This document shows, piece after piece, positions 56,528 through 64,000 of a DNA stretch of 64,000 bases (its first letter is position 1; each line of letters opens with the position of its first letter). The position numbers and the translations under genes are program-made. The notes under the pieces were generated by a model that was given only the letters and a program-made list of their open reading frames with translations, did not search any database and was not told the DNA's origin. Origin of the DNA: Siminovitchia terrae (GTDB taxonomy: Bacteria > Bacillota > Bacilli > Bacillales > Bacillaceae_C); the NCBI RefSeq assembly GCF_003605405.2, contig NZ_QYTW02000012.1, positions 54,489 through 118,488 of the forward strand. Direction: 5' to 3'.

Positions 56528-57004
56528 ATGGGCAGACGAATAAAACATACTTCACGTGACGTGGAGGAGTTAGCGAGACTCATGCTGGCGGAAGCAATCG
56601 GTGAAGGCGTTCAAGGGATGAACATGGTAGGATCGGTTGTGGCTAATCGAGTCGAGGCTGACTGTGCTCCCGACTTCAAAGGGTTGCGTAATATCAGACA
56701 CGCGATCTATCAAACCATACCTGGAACCAATATTCCTCACTTCGAGCCTGTCTTAAATGGAACATTGTATACACAACGTCCCACAGAAGCTGACCTCCAG
56801 AGGGCTAGGAATTTGTTACAAGGTGATAGGGAACCACGTGCAAGGATGAATTTGTGGTTTTTTAACCCTAGTCCGGGGAAAAAGTACCGAGCTCCTTGTA
56901 CCGAAACGATGCCAAGATCCCCCAGTACGAAGTTCGATTTTGCGTACAGGAACCATTGCTTCTATGTCGCGGTACCGGGCTATTGCCCAGAGTTTTATAG
57001 ATAA
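56528..57004 (+). CDS. cwlJ: Spore cortex hydrolase CwlJ
   Basis: The 158-residue SleB-type hydrolase degrades cortex peptidoglycan during germination. Features are the N-terminal RDVEELARLMLAEAIGEGVQ with catalytic Glu, VGSVVANRVEADC, and the end FDFAYRNHCFYVAVPGYCPE. It has no signal peptide, as in CwlJ. AAGGTGGTGAGAAA precedes the ATG. gerQ follows 23 bases later; GerQ is required for CwlJ localisation. Confidence 0.92.
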   Translation: MGRRIKHTSRDVEELARLMLAEAIGEGVQGMNMVGSVVANRVEADCAPDFKGLRNIRHAIYQTIPGTNIPHFEPVLNGTLYTQRPTEADLQRARNLLQGDREPRARMNLWFFNPSPGKKYRAPCTETMPRSPSTKFDFAYRNHCFYVAVPGYCPEFYR

Positions 57005-57027
57005 AATAATAAGGAGCTGATTTTCCC

Positions 57028-57489
57028 ATGACTTGTGGAGACTCTGGTTATAATCCAATAAATTATTATCCTGGTTTTTATCCAGCTTCCATGATGCGGA
57101 CCAGTCGCACACAACCTACTGGCTCTCCGATGGCCATGCCTTCTGGCCCCGCGTATGCCGCCCCAGTGGTCCCGATGGGGACTGCGCAGCAACTTCTGGC
57201 AGGCGCGACGGAAGAATCATTTATCGAAAATATCATACGGTTTAACAAAGGTAAGGTAGGTACATTCTACTTTACTTATCAAGGTAACAAAAGATGGAAT
57301 GCAATGGTTTACCACGGGCGCATAGAAACGGCTGGTCGTGACCACATCATCATCAGCGACCCGTCCAGCGGCAAACGCTACCTGCTAATGATGGCAAATC
57401 TCGACTGGGTGGAATTTGATGAAAAAATTAACTATCCTTACCCAAAAATTAGTCCAGAAGTCCAGGCGTCCCTGACGACATCGGATTGA
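57028..57489 (+). CDS. gerQ: Spore coat protein GerQ
   Basis: The 153-residue protein has a Pro/Tyr-rich N-terminus and the conserved GerQ domain (ESFIENIIRFNKGKVGTFYF, RDHIIISDPSSGKRYLLMMA, LDWVEFDEKINYPYP). In B. subtilis GerQ is cross-linked into the coat by transglutaminase and is needed for CwlJ function. AAGGAGCTGATT precedes the ATG. It forms an operon with cwlJ and is unusual cargo for an accessory island. Confidence 0.92.
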   Translation: MTCGDSGYNPINYYPGFYPASMMRTSRTQPTGSPMAMPSGPAYAAPVVPMGTAQQLLAGATEESFIENIIRFNKGKVGTFYFTYQGNKRWNAMVYHGRIETAGRDHIIISDPSSGKRYLLMMANLDWVEFDEKINYPYPKISPEVQASLTTSD

Positions 57490-57573
57490 GATAGTAGTAC
57501 GCTTAAAACCCGCTTACTTCTTTTGGAGGATGAGCGGTTTTTAGTTCTGGCCACATATAGAATGCAAATTCAG

Positions 57574-57975
57574 CAATAAATTGAAGCGAACGTTTTTCGC
57601 TGGTGCTATTGATACAATAAAGGATAATACTGATGATAAATTCGGTCTGTATGCTTGGTTTTACGAGGAAAAGAGTCAGAGAATCTCTACCCGTATAAAA
57701 ACAGCTTCACTAAAGGAAGAGTATAAAGGCTCTAATCTTCCTTATGGCTACTTTATTAAGGATGCAAAATTATAACCAAGAAATGATGCAATCATATAAA
57801 CAGTGAGGAAAATTTTTTCATTATATATACAAGGAGTCGGATTTGGATCCATCGCAATAAAAATGTATAAAGGGGGATACCCAACTCCGGTAAGTATAGT
57901 AGGAAAGAAAATGCCGTACAATTTTGGCAAGGGCTCTTCATTGAAAACCGTATGGGGAATACAGCAGCTGAAAAA
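57574..57975 (+). pseudogene. Large serine recombinase remnant
   Basis: Fragments in two frames match the middle of large serine recombinases: YEEKSQRISTRIKTASLKEE, GSNLPYGYFIKDAKL, then VRKIFSLYIQGVGFGSIAIK and GGYPTPVSIVGKK (usual forms PPYGY, VR.IF.LY..G.G...IA..LN..GIPTP). Neither catalytic N-terminus nor zinc domain is present. Confidence 0.7.
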
Positions 57976-58165
57976 TAATTACTTTCAATGAACATCTTAT
58001 AGTGTCCGTCTTAGATTGCAGAAAAAGGCATCCAAATGAACCAGTTTGGATGCTTCTCCATTTTATGCTTAAATAGAGTAATTAACTATAGCTGGGTCTG
58101 CCTTAAATCATTTTAAGTCTTTCTATAAGTTTGTATGCTAAATGAGACGATATCTAGCTACTAAA

Positions 58166-58238
58166 GATGATAGTTGTACAATAGATTTTTATCGTTTTGG
58201 GGGAGGAGATCCGGTTCATTCAAAATGTATTCTTTTAA
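58166..58238 (+). repeat. 73-bp duplication, copy 2
   Basis: Second copy of 55723-55795; here no 195-bp repeat follows (ttcttttaatgagcc). Confidence 0.75.
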
Positions 58239-58385
58239 TGAGCCTTAGTCCTGAAACATCACTATTTTTGATCAAACTTTTATTTCAAGGATTATATAAT
58301 AAATTAGTTACAGGAGTATGAATAATCATTCCAGTTTACCCTTTTATTTGTCGCTACATATTTTTAAAAATTAATTAAGTAAAAC

Positions 58386-58436
58386 AAAAACTCGAAATAC
58401 AGACACTCTTTTTGAGTGTCCATATCCCGAGTAATA
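58386..58436 (-). terminator. Terminator of the MHS transporter gene
   Basis: On the minus strand CTCGGGATATGGACACTC pairs with GAGTGTCTGTATTTCGAG, followed by TTTTTG, about 35 bases after the transporter stop. Confidence 0.8.
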
Positions 58437-58469
58437 GTTCAATATTGAAAAGGTGCTTTTTAATTCAAT

Positions 58470-59870
58470 TTATTTTTCTCTTTTTTCTGTTTTCCACCAT
58501 AATGAATCCTTTGGATTTTCAACAGCTTCTTTATACTCAGACTTTGAAGCAACTGTTGGGTAAGAACCTTTTAGAGATTTTCCCGAGGTGTTGCTGAAAA
58601 AGAATGATATCACTAGAAATCCGATAATACTAACGATTGTTAGATAGAAGCCAGGTGCTAAGTTATTCCCAGTTTGGTGGACTAGCCATGTTGAAATTAA
58701 TGGGGTAGTCCCACCAAATAATGAAACAGAGACATTGAAGGTAACAGCTAATGTTCTATATCGAATATCTGTGTAGAACATAGTTGGTAACGATCCGGGC
58801 ATTGTGCCTTCATAAGTTGAAAGAAGAACACCCAGAATTAAAATTCCTAAGGAAATAAATACTATCGTATTCAAGTTTATTAAATAAAAAGCAAGGACAG
58901 ATAATAGGGTTAATCCCCCTAAACCAATTAAGAAAACAGCCTTGTTTCCAATTTTATCACCGAGCTTTCCAAACATGAAAGCAAGAGGCACCATAATAAC
59001 CATTACGATAGTAATTAATACGGTTCCTAACGTACTCGATAATCCAATAATCTGATCTAAATAAGAAGGCATGTATGATAATAACATATAGTTTGTAATA
59101 TTAAAAAATGCGACAGCTACAAAGCATACAAGAACATCCCTTTTGTGATTTCTTAAAATAGTTAGGAAGCCTTCCTCTTGGACTTCGTCATCAGAAAGCT
59201 CATTTTCAAAAATCGGTGTTTCTTCTAAGCTGCCTCTTAAGTAAAACCCAATAAGCCCTAATGGTAAACCTAGTAGAAAAGGTATTCTCCAACCCCACGA
59301 GGCCATCTGCTGATCAGACAAAGTGATAAAGAGTATGCTGGCGAGTAGTGAAGCTAATATATAACCAGCGAGGGTACCAATTTCTAAACCACTCCCAAGC
59401 ATATTACGTTTATTGTCTGGAGAAGATTCTGCAATGTAGACCATTGCACCAGCGTATTCGCCACCAGTCGAAAAACCCTGAATAATTCTTGCTATTAATA
59501 AGAGTATAGGTGCCCATATACCTATTTGATTGTAAGTGGGTAATAAACCGATTAGTAGTGTGGAAAAAGCCATTAACATAATCGTAATTGTTAAAACGAC
59601 TTTTCTACCTAATTTATCTCCGATTTTACCAAATATAATACCGCCTAATGGGCGCATTAAAAAGGCAATCGCAAATGTGGCAAATGTGAAAACTAATTTT
59701 ATCTCATCATTCTTAACAGCACTAAAAAAGTTTTGACTAATAATAACAGCTAAATATGAATATAATCCAAAATCAAACCATTCCATAGCGTTTCCTACTG
59801 CTGTAGCAAACACGCTTTTCTTTGTTTGTTTCATATTTACAACGTTGATTTTTTTCTTGTTAAATTTCAT
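58470..59870 (-). CDS. MFS transporter, MHS (ProP-like) family
   Basis: The 466-residue protein has 12 membrane segments and the metabolite:H+ symporter signatures [39 protein letters not shown] and [20 protein letters not shown] proteins take up compatible solutes or organic acids with protons; substrate unknown. AAGGGGCT precedes the ATG at 59870. It lies opposite to the other island genes, before a well-formed distal transposon end at 60115. Confidence 0.88.
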   Translation of the reverse strand: MKFNKKKINVVNMKQTKKSVFATAVGNAMEWFDFGLYSYLAVIISQNFFSAVKNDEIKLVFTFATFAIAFLMRPLGGIIFGKIGDKLGRKVVLTITIMLMAFSTLLIGLLPTYNQIGIWAPILLLIARIIQGFSTGGEYAGAMVYIAESSPDNKRNMLGSGLEIGTLAGYILASLLASILFITLSDQQMASWGWRIPFLLGLPLGLIGFYLRGSLEETPIFENELSDDEVQEEGFLTILRNHKRDVLVCFVAVAFFNITNYMLLSYMPSYLDQIIGLSSTLGTVLITIVMVIMVPLAFMFGKLGDKIGNKAVFLIGLGGLTLLSVLAFYLINLNTIVFISLGILILGVLLSTYEGTMPGSLPTMFYTDIRYRTLAVTFNVSVSLFGGTTPLISTWLVHQTGNNLAPGFYLTIVSIIGFLVISFFFSNTSGKSLKGSYPTVASKSEYKEAVENPKDSLWWKTEKREK

Positions 59871-60060
59871 ATATCATATCAGCCCCTTAACATGATATAT
59901 TATTATCTAATAATGAAAAATAAATTCTAAAAACATATAGTATTATCCGTAGCTTTACAACATTTTTCACCTTACCAATGGTGGCTTTACAAAATAACTG
60001 AGAAACCATTTTTGTAGCCTTTTCATGATTTTCAATATTCCGCATTCAACAAAACGGGCG

Positions 60061-60115
60061 CGATGTTAAAACAACATAGGTAGAAATAATAAAACTATTT
60101 TATTTCAAAGAAACA
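60061..60115 (+). mobile_element. Distal end of a Tn7-like element (E9)
   Basis: The outermost inverted box AAACTATTTTATT (60092-60104) is followed by 11 nt to ACA at 60115. Upstream gcgcgatgttaaaacaacat and aggtagaaat match the inner part of the end at 50058-50087. The element presumably carries the MHS transporter gene. Its proximal end is not clearly seen. Confidence 0.6.
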
Positions 60116-60290
60116 AATTTTATCCCCCTGTAACTTAGTCGGTACCCATGTAACTTTGTTTTCCCCCTACTGTAACTAAGTTGGTACCTGAAAGGGAAAA
60201 AGTGGAGAGTAGAAAGAGAGATATTCTAACATCCAAAATCAATACAAATTCGGACTGGATCCAATACGCTTCCAGTCTTTTTCTTTTGGT

Positions 60291-60495
60291 CTAATATTGT
60301 CTCAATCCCTTGTCACTGCTGATTCGTACGAGTTTCAATTTGTTTTCACCATGCCATAACTCCGTAGGATTTCCACTCTTTATTCCGTTAATTTCTTTTT
60401 TTTGTATAAACACTAAAGAAAAGCTGCGTTCCATTCTTCTTTCTGCTATCTTCTCTCCATTACGGTAGAACTTAGTTCCATTGCCTAGAGGCTAA
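60291..60495 (-). pseudogene. Hypothetical protein fragment
   Basis: On the minus strand about 67 codons without a start read NGTKFYRNGEKIAERRMERS, FSLVFIQKKEINGIKSGNPT and end KGLRQY-stop. It is coding-like, probably the C-terminal piece of a lost gene. Family not recognised. Confidence 0.4.
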
Positions 60496-60691
60496 AAAGA
60501 GGGATTGAAGCTAAGAGAGGCGAGGGTTTTTGCGAATTTTGGGTGGGGGGAGAGAAAGTTACAGCTGGAGATTATGAAGAGATGGATAAGAAAGCAAACC
60601 AATTAAATGCAGGCATTGATAGTCACAGGGATTTTAACTTGTCACTTATTAAAATTTGATTTAAAATTTATAATAAGGAAGGTGCTTTAAA

Positions 60692-60787
60692 ATGCTTTAT
60701 ATAAAATTTGTAAAACTCATTAGAGAACTTTGCTCCGCACAAATGTATACGATGAAGCGTTGTACGGAGCTTAATCTAGAAGCATAA
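60692..60787 (+). CDS. Leader peptide of the ABC-F gene
   Basis: A 31-codon ORF, starting MLYIKFVKLIRELCSAQMYT, has a strong AAGGAAGGTG ribosome-binding site and lies within the attenuator region. Its 3' half overlaps the first hairpin (CTCCGCACAA...TTGTACGGAG), so ribosome stalling on it could change leader folding. It is inferred to be a regulatory peptide. Confidence 0.6.
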   Translation: MLYIKFVKLIRELCSAQMYTMKRCTELNLEA

Positions 60788-61042
60788 TGCTTCTTAAATT
60801 CATCGGCTGAATAGCCTGAACAAAAGTTTAGTTTTTACTATGCTTATTTAGTTATGGCTATTTGCTGATGAAAGAATAGATTAAGGGACCATAGACAATG
60901 CTTTGTCTATGGTCCTTTGTGTTTGTTGCAACTCAAATGAGTTTTACAACAAATTGGCGTTGTATATAACGTACTAAAAGTACGATACACCACAAAGCAG
61001 GGGACTAATGTCATAAGACATGGTCCTCTGCTTTTTTATTTT
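60731..61042 (+). promoter_or_regulatory. Transcription attenuator upstream of the ABC-F gene
   Basis: Successive hairpins follow: CTCCGCACAA/TTGTACGGAG (60733-60769), AGAAGCAT/ATGCTTCT (60779-60795), GGACCATAGAC/GTCTATGGTCC (60886-60915) and a terminator GCAGGGGACTAATGTC/GACATGGTCCTCTGC with T-run (60997-61042), 24 bases before the ABC-F start. GGACCAT of the third hairpin can also pair with ATGGTCC of the terminator, giving an antiterminator. This matches the logic of antibiotic-induced attenuators. Confidence 0.8.
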
Positions 61043-61065
61043 TATAAGAAAAGAGAGGAATCATT

Positions 61066-62604
61066 ATGAGCTTACTTACAGTTGAAAACTTATCACATTC
61101 TTTTATAGATAAAACCTTATATGAAAATGCTTATTTCGATTTGCATAAGAGCGAACATATGGGGATAGTTGGGCAAAACGGTGTTGGAAAAAGTACCTTA
61201 ATAAAAATATTGATGGGAAAGATTATTCCAGATGAAGGAGAAATCAAATGGCAACCCAGTATTCAAATTGGGCATTTAGATCAATATGCTGAAATTGATG
61301 GAAACAATACAATTTGGGAATATCTCAAGACTGCCTTTGAGGATTTGTTTGAAATGGAGAACAAAATGAACAGATTATATCAAGATAGTGCTATTACTGG
61401 TAATACGGAACAATTATTACAAGCTGCAACATATCAAGAACAACTGGAAGCTAACGATTTCTATTCTGTAGATAACAACATTAATAAAATTGCAGCCGGC
61501 TTAGGTATCGATGCAATTGGAATAGATCGTAAGATTCAAGAGCTAAGTGGCGGACAACGTGCCAAGGTCATTTTAGCAAAGCTTTTACTGGAAAAACCTA
61601 ATGTACTGTTGCTAGATGAGCCAACAAACTTCCTTGATAAAGAACATGTGGAATGGCTTGCGAATTATTTAGAAGCGTTTGATGGTACTTTTATTATTGT
61701 TTCCCATGACTTTGATTTTTTAGAAAAGGTATCTTCTTGTATATGTGACATAGAGTTTGGAACCATCAAAAAGTACTACGGTAAATATTCAGACTTTCTT
61801 CGTCAAAAAGAGCATTTACGACAGGATTATATCCGTCGATATAACGCTCAGCAAAAAAAGATCGAAAAAACCGAAGAGTATATCAGAAAAAATATTGCAG
61901 GGAATAACTCCAAAATAGCAAAAGGACGTAGAAAACAACTGGAAAGGATGGAGAGAATCGCCGCACCTACGTTTACTCATAAGCCGTCCATTCAGTTTGA
62001 TGAAGCACCAATTACGACACATACAGTACTCACAGTCAAGGACCTTGAAGTTGGCTATGTTTCAGCACTTTTACCAAAATTAAATTTTTCAGTTATGGGT
62101 GGACAAAAACTGATTATTACAGGGTTTAACGGGATAGGAAAATCAACTTTATTAAAAACTTTAGTTGGGCGTATTCCTGCCATCTCAGGTTATTTTCGAT
62201 TTTCAGACCAGATAAAAATGGGATATTATGAGCAAGATTTAAACTGGGGCAACGGAGCAATGACACCGCTCAAAATTATCTCAGAACAGTTTCCTAAACT
62301 GAATGTGAAGGAGATACGGCAGCATCTAGCACGATGCGGCGTTAAAGATAAGAATCTTTCACAAGCAATTAGCACATTAAGTGGTGGAGAACAATCAAAA
62401 GTGAAATTATGTGGATTGTTACTTTCTCCATTTAATTTTCTCATTTTAGATGAGCCTACGAATCATCTGGATGCGGAAGCGAAAGAAGCTTTACGAAAGG
62501 CTTTAATCCAGTTTAAAGGAAGTGTGTTACTCGTTTCTCACGAAGAGAGTTTTTACTGTGATTGGGCAGATGGTATTTTCAATATAGAAAATGGCATAAT
62601 GTAA
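61066..62604 (+). CDS. ABC-F family ATPase, probable ribosome protection
   Basis: The 512-residue cytoplasmic protein has two ABC domains and no membrane part. Walker A motifs are GQNGVGKST (about residue 35) and GFNGIGKST (about 352), signatures ELSGGQRAK and TLSGGEQSK, and Walker B VLLLDEPTNFLD and FLILDEPTNHLD. Between them is the linker rich in Lys/Arg (about residues 245-305) that reaches the ribosomal P-site region. It most resembles YfmM-like ABC-Fs. The attenuator suggests an antibiotic-inducible resistance gene; the drug class is unknown. Confidence 0.9.
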   Translation: MSLLTVENLSHSFIDKTLYENAYFDLHKSEHMGIVGQNGVGKSTLIKILMGKIIPDEGEIKWQPSIQIGHLDQYAEIDGNNTIWEYLKTAFEDLFEMENKMNRLYQDSAITGNTEQLLQAATYQEQLEANDFYSVDNNINKIAAGLGIDAIGIDRKIQELSGGQRAKVILAKLLLEKPNVLLLDEPTNFLDKEHVEWLANYLEAFDGTFIIVSHDFDFLEKVSSCICDIEFGTIKKYYGKYSDFLRQKEHLRQDYIRRYNAQQKKIEKTEEYIRKNIAGNNSKIAKGRRKQLERMERIAAPTFTHKPSIQFDEAPITTHTVLTVKDLEVGYVSALLPKLNFSVMGGQKLIITGFNGIGKSTLLKTLVGRIPAISGYFRFSDQIKMGYYEQDLNWGNGAMTPLKIISEQFPKLNVKEIRQHLARCGVKDKNLSQAISTLSGGEQSKVKLCGLLLSPFNFLILDEPTNHLDAEAKEALRKALIQFKGSVLLVSHEESFYCDWADGIFNIENGIM

Positions 62605-62761
62605 ACTCAATAAAAGCATTTGCGATAGAACAACAGGTAAAAAGAATTTGGTTCATATGTACGGAAATCATCAGCAGCACATATGAATACATCTTTTAAC
62701 AAATGAAGATTCCAAAAAAAGTTTTTTAGAATGAAAAAGAAAAGAATTTGGAGGAAGAAAA

Positions 62762-63448
62762 ATGAAGATATTAGAACTACCAGTTGAATTTGAATTTAAT
62801 GGACAAAAAAATTACATTTATCCTAGCTTAATTATATTGAATAATGAACTAACCTTGGTCGATACAGGATATACAAATTTTTTAACTTTAATTGAGAATG
62901 AAATTTTAAAAAATGGATATGAAATGAAGAATTTAAAGAATATCATCATTACCCACTATGATGATGATCATATAGGTTCCTTATATGATTACAAAGAAAA
63001 GTATCCTTGGATTAACATTATAGCTAGTGAAATTGAATCAAAATACATTAGCGGTGAAATGAAGTCAGAGAGATTGGTTCAAGCCGAAGAAATGCTAGAA
63101 AATATGCCAAATGAAGAAATCGAATTTGGTAAATGGTTTATACAGCAATTAAAGAATTTGAAGCATGTTTCAATTGATGAAAAGGTACATGATGGTGATA
63201 TGATTTTAGACAACAAATGCAGAGTAGTAGCAACACCAGGGCATACTTCAGGGCATATTTCATTATATTTTCCATGTTTAAAAAGTGTAATTACAGGTGA
63301 TGCTGCTGTTCATGAGAATCATGAATTGGTTATTGCAAATCCACACTTTTGTTTAAATGTTGAGAAGGCACAACAGTCTTTAAGAAAGATAAAAAAACTT
63401 CAGGCTGAAACGTACTATTGTTATCATGGTGGGAAATTTACTTTATAA
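62762..63448 (+). CDS. Metallo-beta-lactamase-fold hydrolase
   Basis: The 228-residue protein has the MBL fold: LTLVDTGY, metal motif IITHYDDDHIGSLYDY (about residue 60), ATPGHTSGHISLYFP (about 159-173), ITGDAA, and a final YCYHGG. The usual HxHxDH is HYDDDH, with Asp for the second His, as in some non-lactamase subfamilies. So it is not called a beta-lactamase; substrate unknown. TTGGAGGAAGAAAA precedes the ATG. It is the second cargo gene of E10. Confidence 0.87.
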   Translation: MKILELPVEFEFNGQKNYIYPSLIILNNELTLVDTGYTNFLTLIENEILKNGYEMKNLKNIIITHYDDDHIGSLYDYKEKYPWINIIASEIESKYISGEMKSERLVQAEEMLENMPNEEIEFGKWFIQQLKNLKHVSIDEKVHDGDMILDNKCRVVATPGHTSGHISLYFPCLKSVITGDAAVHENHELVIANPHFCLNVEKAQQSLRKIKKLQAETYYCYHGGKFTL

Positions 63449-63604
63449 TTGGGGCTAGACGTAAAGGCCCTTGAATTAAATAACTTTATTATTCAGCTTT
63501 ATAACAATGATCGTGAATACAATTAAATAACTTAAATACCCTTTCAATTATTTCATCGTTGGAAGGGTATTGGTTTTATAATGACTTTATTATCTCTACA
63601 CACC

Positions 63605-64000
63605 TGTAATAGAATTGAAATATAGTTGTACCGTTTATAAAAAAAGATGTACTGTTTGAAATAAAGGTATACCAATTGCAAAAAAGTTGCACTGTCTACC
63701 TCTACAACCAAGTCTCCCATTGTTTTAACAACAGGTTTTTATTAATCGTTTGTCAACAATAGAAACTTTGATATATTACTAGAACCGTGAAACTTTCGGA
63801 AAAATTGAATAATCAACGTGTAATTGAAAAATTTGAAATTAAACCTTAGTACTGGGTTGAGGCTGGTATTGATTGGGGTAGTGTAACTTAGTTTGAGTTA
63901 TCAAAACAAATTTGTAAAACATTGGTTGATTTCATAAATCCTTTTATTTTAATGAAAATGAAAAAGACTTTCTTTTGTTCTATACGAACAATTTGATAAT
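63605..64000 (+). mobile_element. Proximal end of a further Tn7-like element (E11)
   Basis: Boxes AATATAGTTGTACCG (63619), AAAAAAGATGTACTG, AATAAAGGTATACC and AAAAAAGTTGCACTG follow at about 20-bp spacing (GTAC class). A TGT lies at 63605, 14 rather than 11 nt before the first box. No gene is visible from 63690 to the window end; the element continues outside. Confidence 0.6.

Larger units (their letters stand above)
53626..58290 (+). mobile_element. Tn7-like element E8 (ends weak)
   Basis: The proximal boxes are AATAAAGGTTGATCATTTGA (53654), AATAAAGAACGATAATTATA (53674) and TTAAAGTTTGATAAAA, class TTTGATAA, but the terminal TGT is missing at the expected place (53643). A distal inverted box TTTTTGATCAAACTTTTATT lies at 58265-58284 without a clear ACA. 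The interval holds ANT(9), DUF1697, cwlJ-gerQ, two 195-bp repeats and a recombinase remnant. The extent is tentative. Confidence 0.45.
60121..63602 (+). mobile_element. Tn7-like element E10 carrying the ABC-F gene
   Basis: After spacer AATTT the proximal end starts TATCCCCCTGT (TGT mutated), with boxes AACTTAGTCGGTACC (60132) and AACTAAGTTGGTACC (60174) and a degenerate one between (GTAC class), then terminator GACTGG..CCAGTC with T5 (60254-60288). The distal end has inverted boxes AATTAAATAACTTTATT (63474), AATTAAATAACTT (63521) and TAATGACTTTATT (63579), terminator ATACCCTTTC..GAAGGGTAT, and 11 nt to ACA at 63602. The ends differ in class. Confidence 0.75.

Noticed and set aside
57028-58000. 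Intact large serine recombinase that could mobilise the island
   Set aside because: Only middle fragments in two frames remain, without the catalytic N-terminus.
62762-63448. Beta-lactamase
   Set aside because: The metal motif is HYDDDH rather than HxHxDH and there is no signal peptide; only the MBL fold can be supported.

Overview
The window reads as chromosome of an endospore-forming member of the Bacillaceae (Bacillus in the broad sense). The first 37.9 kb keep the gene order of the Bacillus subtilis valS-to-bofC neighbourhood: ysxE, valS (with a T-box leader), folC, comC, spoIIB, maf, radC, mreBCD, minCD, spoIVFA-spoIVFB, rplU-ysxB-rpmA, spo0B, obg, pheB, niaR, safA, yebC, bofC. These cover cell shape, septum placement, sporulation, ribosome assembly and spore coat. 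Genus and species cannot be fixed from the sequence alone.

Several insertions interrupt this backbone. An orphan hybrid histidine kinase sits between folC and comC. A 6-kb block (AraC-type regulator, IS605 remnant, frameshifted LysR gene, small membrane protein, sodium/solute symporter, nitrilase) lies between radC and mreB. It is bracketed by a second, decayed copy of the radC 3' end and the mreB upstream region. pheA and the nadBCA genes, expected around niaR from the B. subtilis order, are absent. Eleven copies of a palindromic element of about 195 bp lie between genes across the window, ten of them in the + orientation.

After bofC the conserved order breaks at a degraded IS200 (tnpA) copy. 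Then come exoA, a convergent EamA-type transporter, and glmS behind a glmS ribozyme.

From just downstream of glmS to the end of the window (42.55-64.0 kb) the DNA is an accessory island. Its boundaries behave as ends of Tn7-like transposons stacked at attTn7. Each glmS-proximal end has TGT, 11 nt, then three to five contiguous sites of about 20 bp. Each distal end has spaced inverted sites, 11 nt, then ACA. Ends abut with a 5-6 bp AATTT-type spacer. At least four site specificities occur. Cargo includes a MerR regulator with two C45-type acyltransferase genes, a DUF3995 membrane protein, an XRE regulator/membrane protein pair, an ANT(9)-like spectinomycin adenylyltransferase, a DUF1697 protein, cwlJ-gerQ, an MHS-type transporter, an attenuator-controlled ABC-F ATPase and a metallo-beta-lactamase-fold hydrolase. 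No transposase operon is present; only a putative tnsA start remains. Several cargo genes are decayed.
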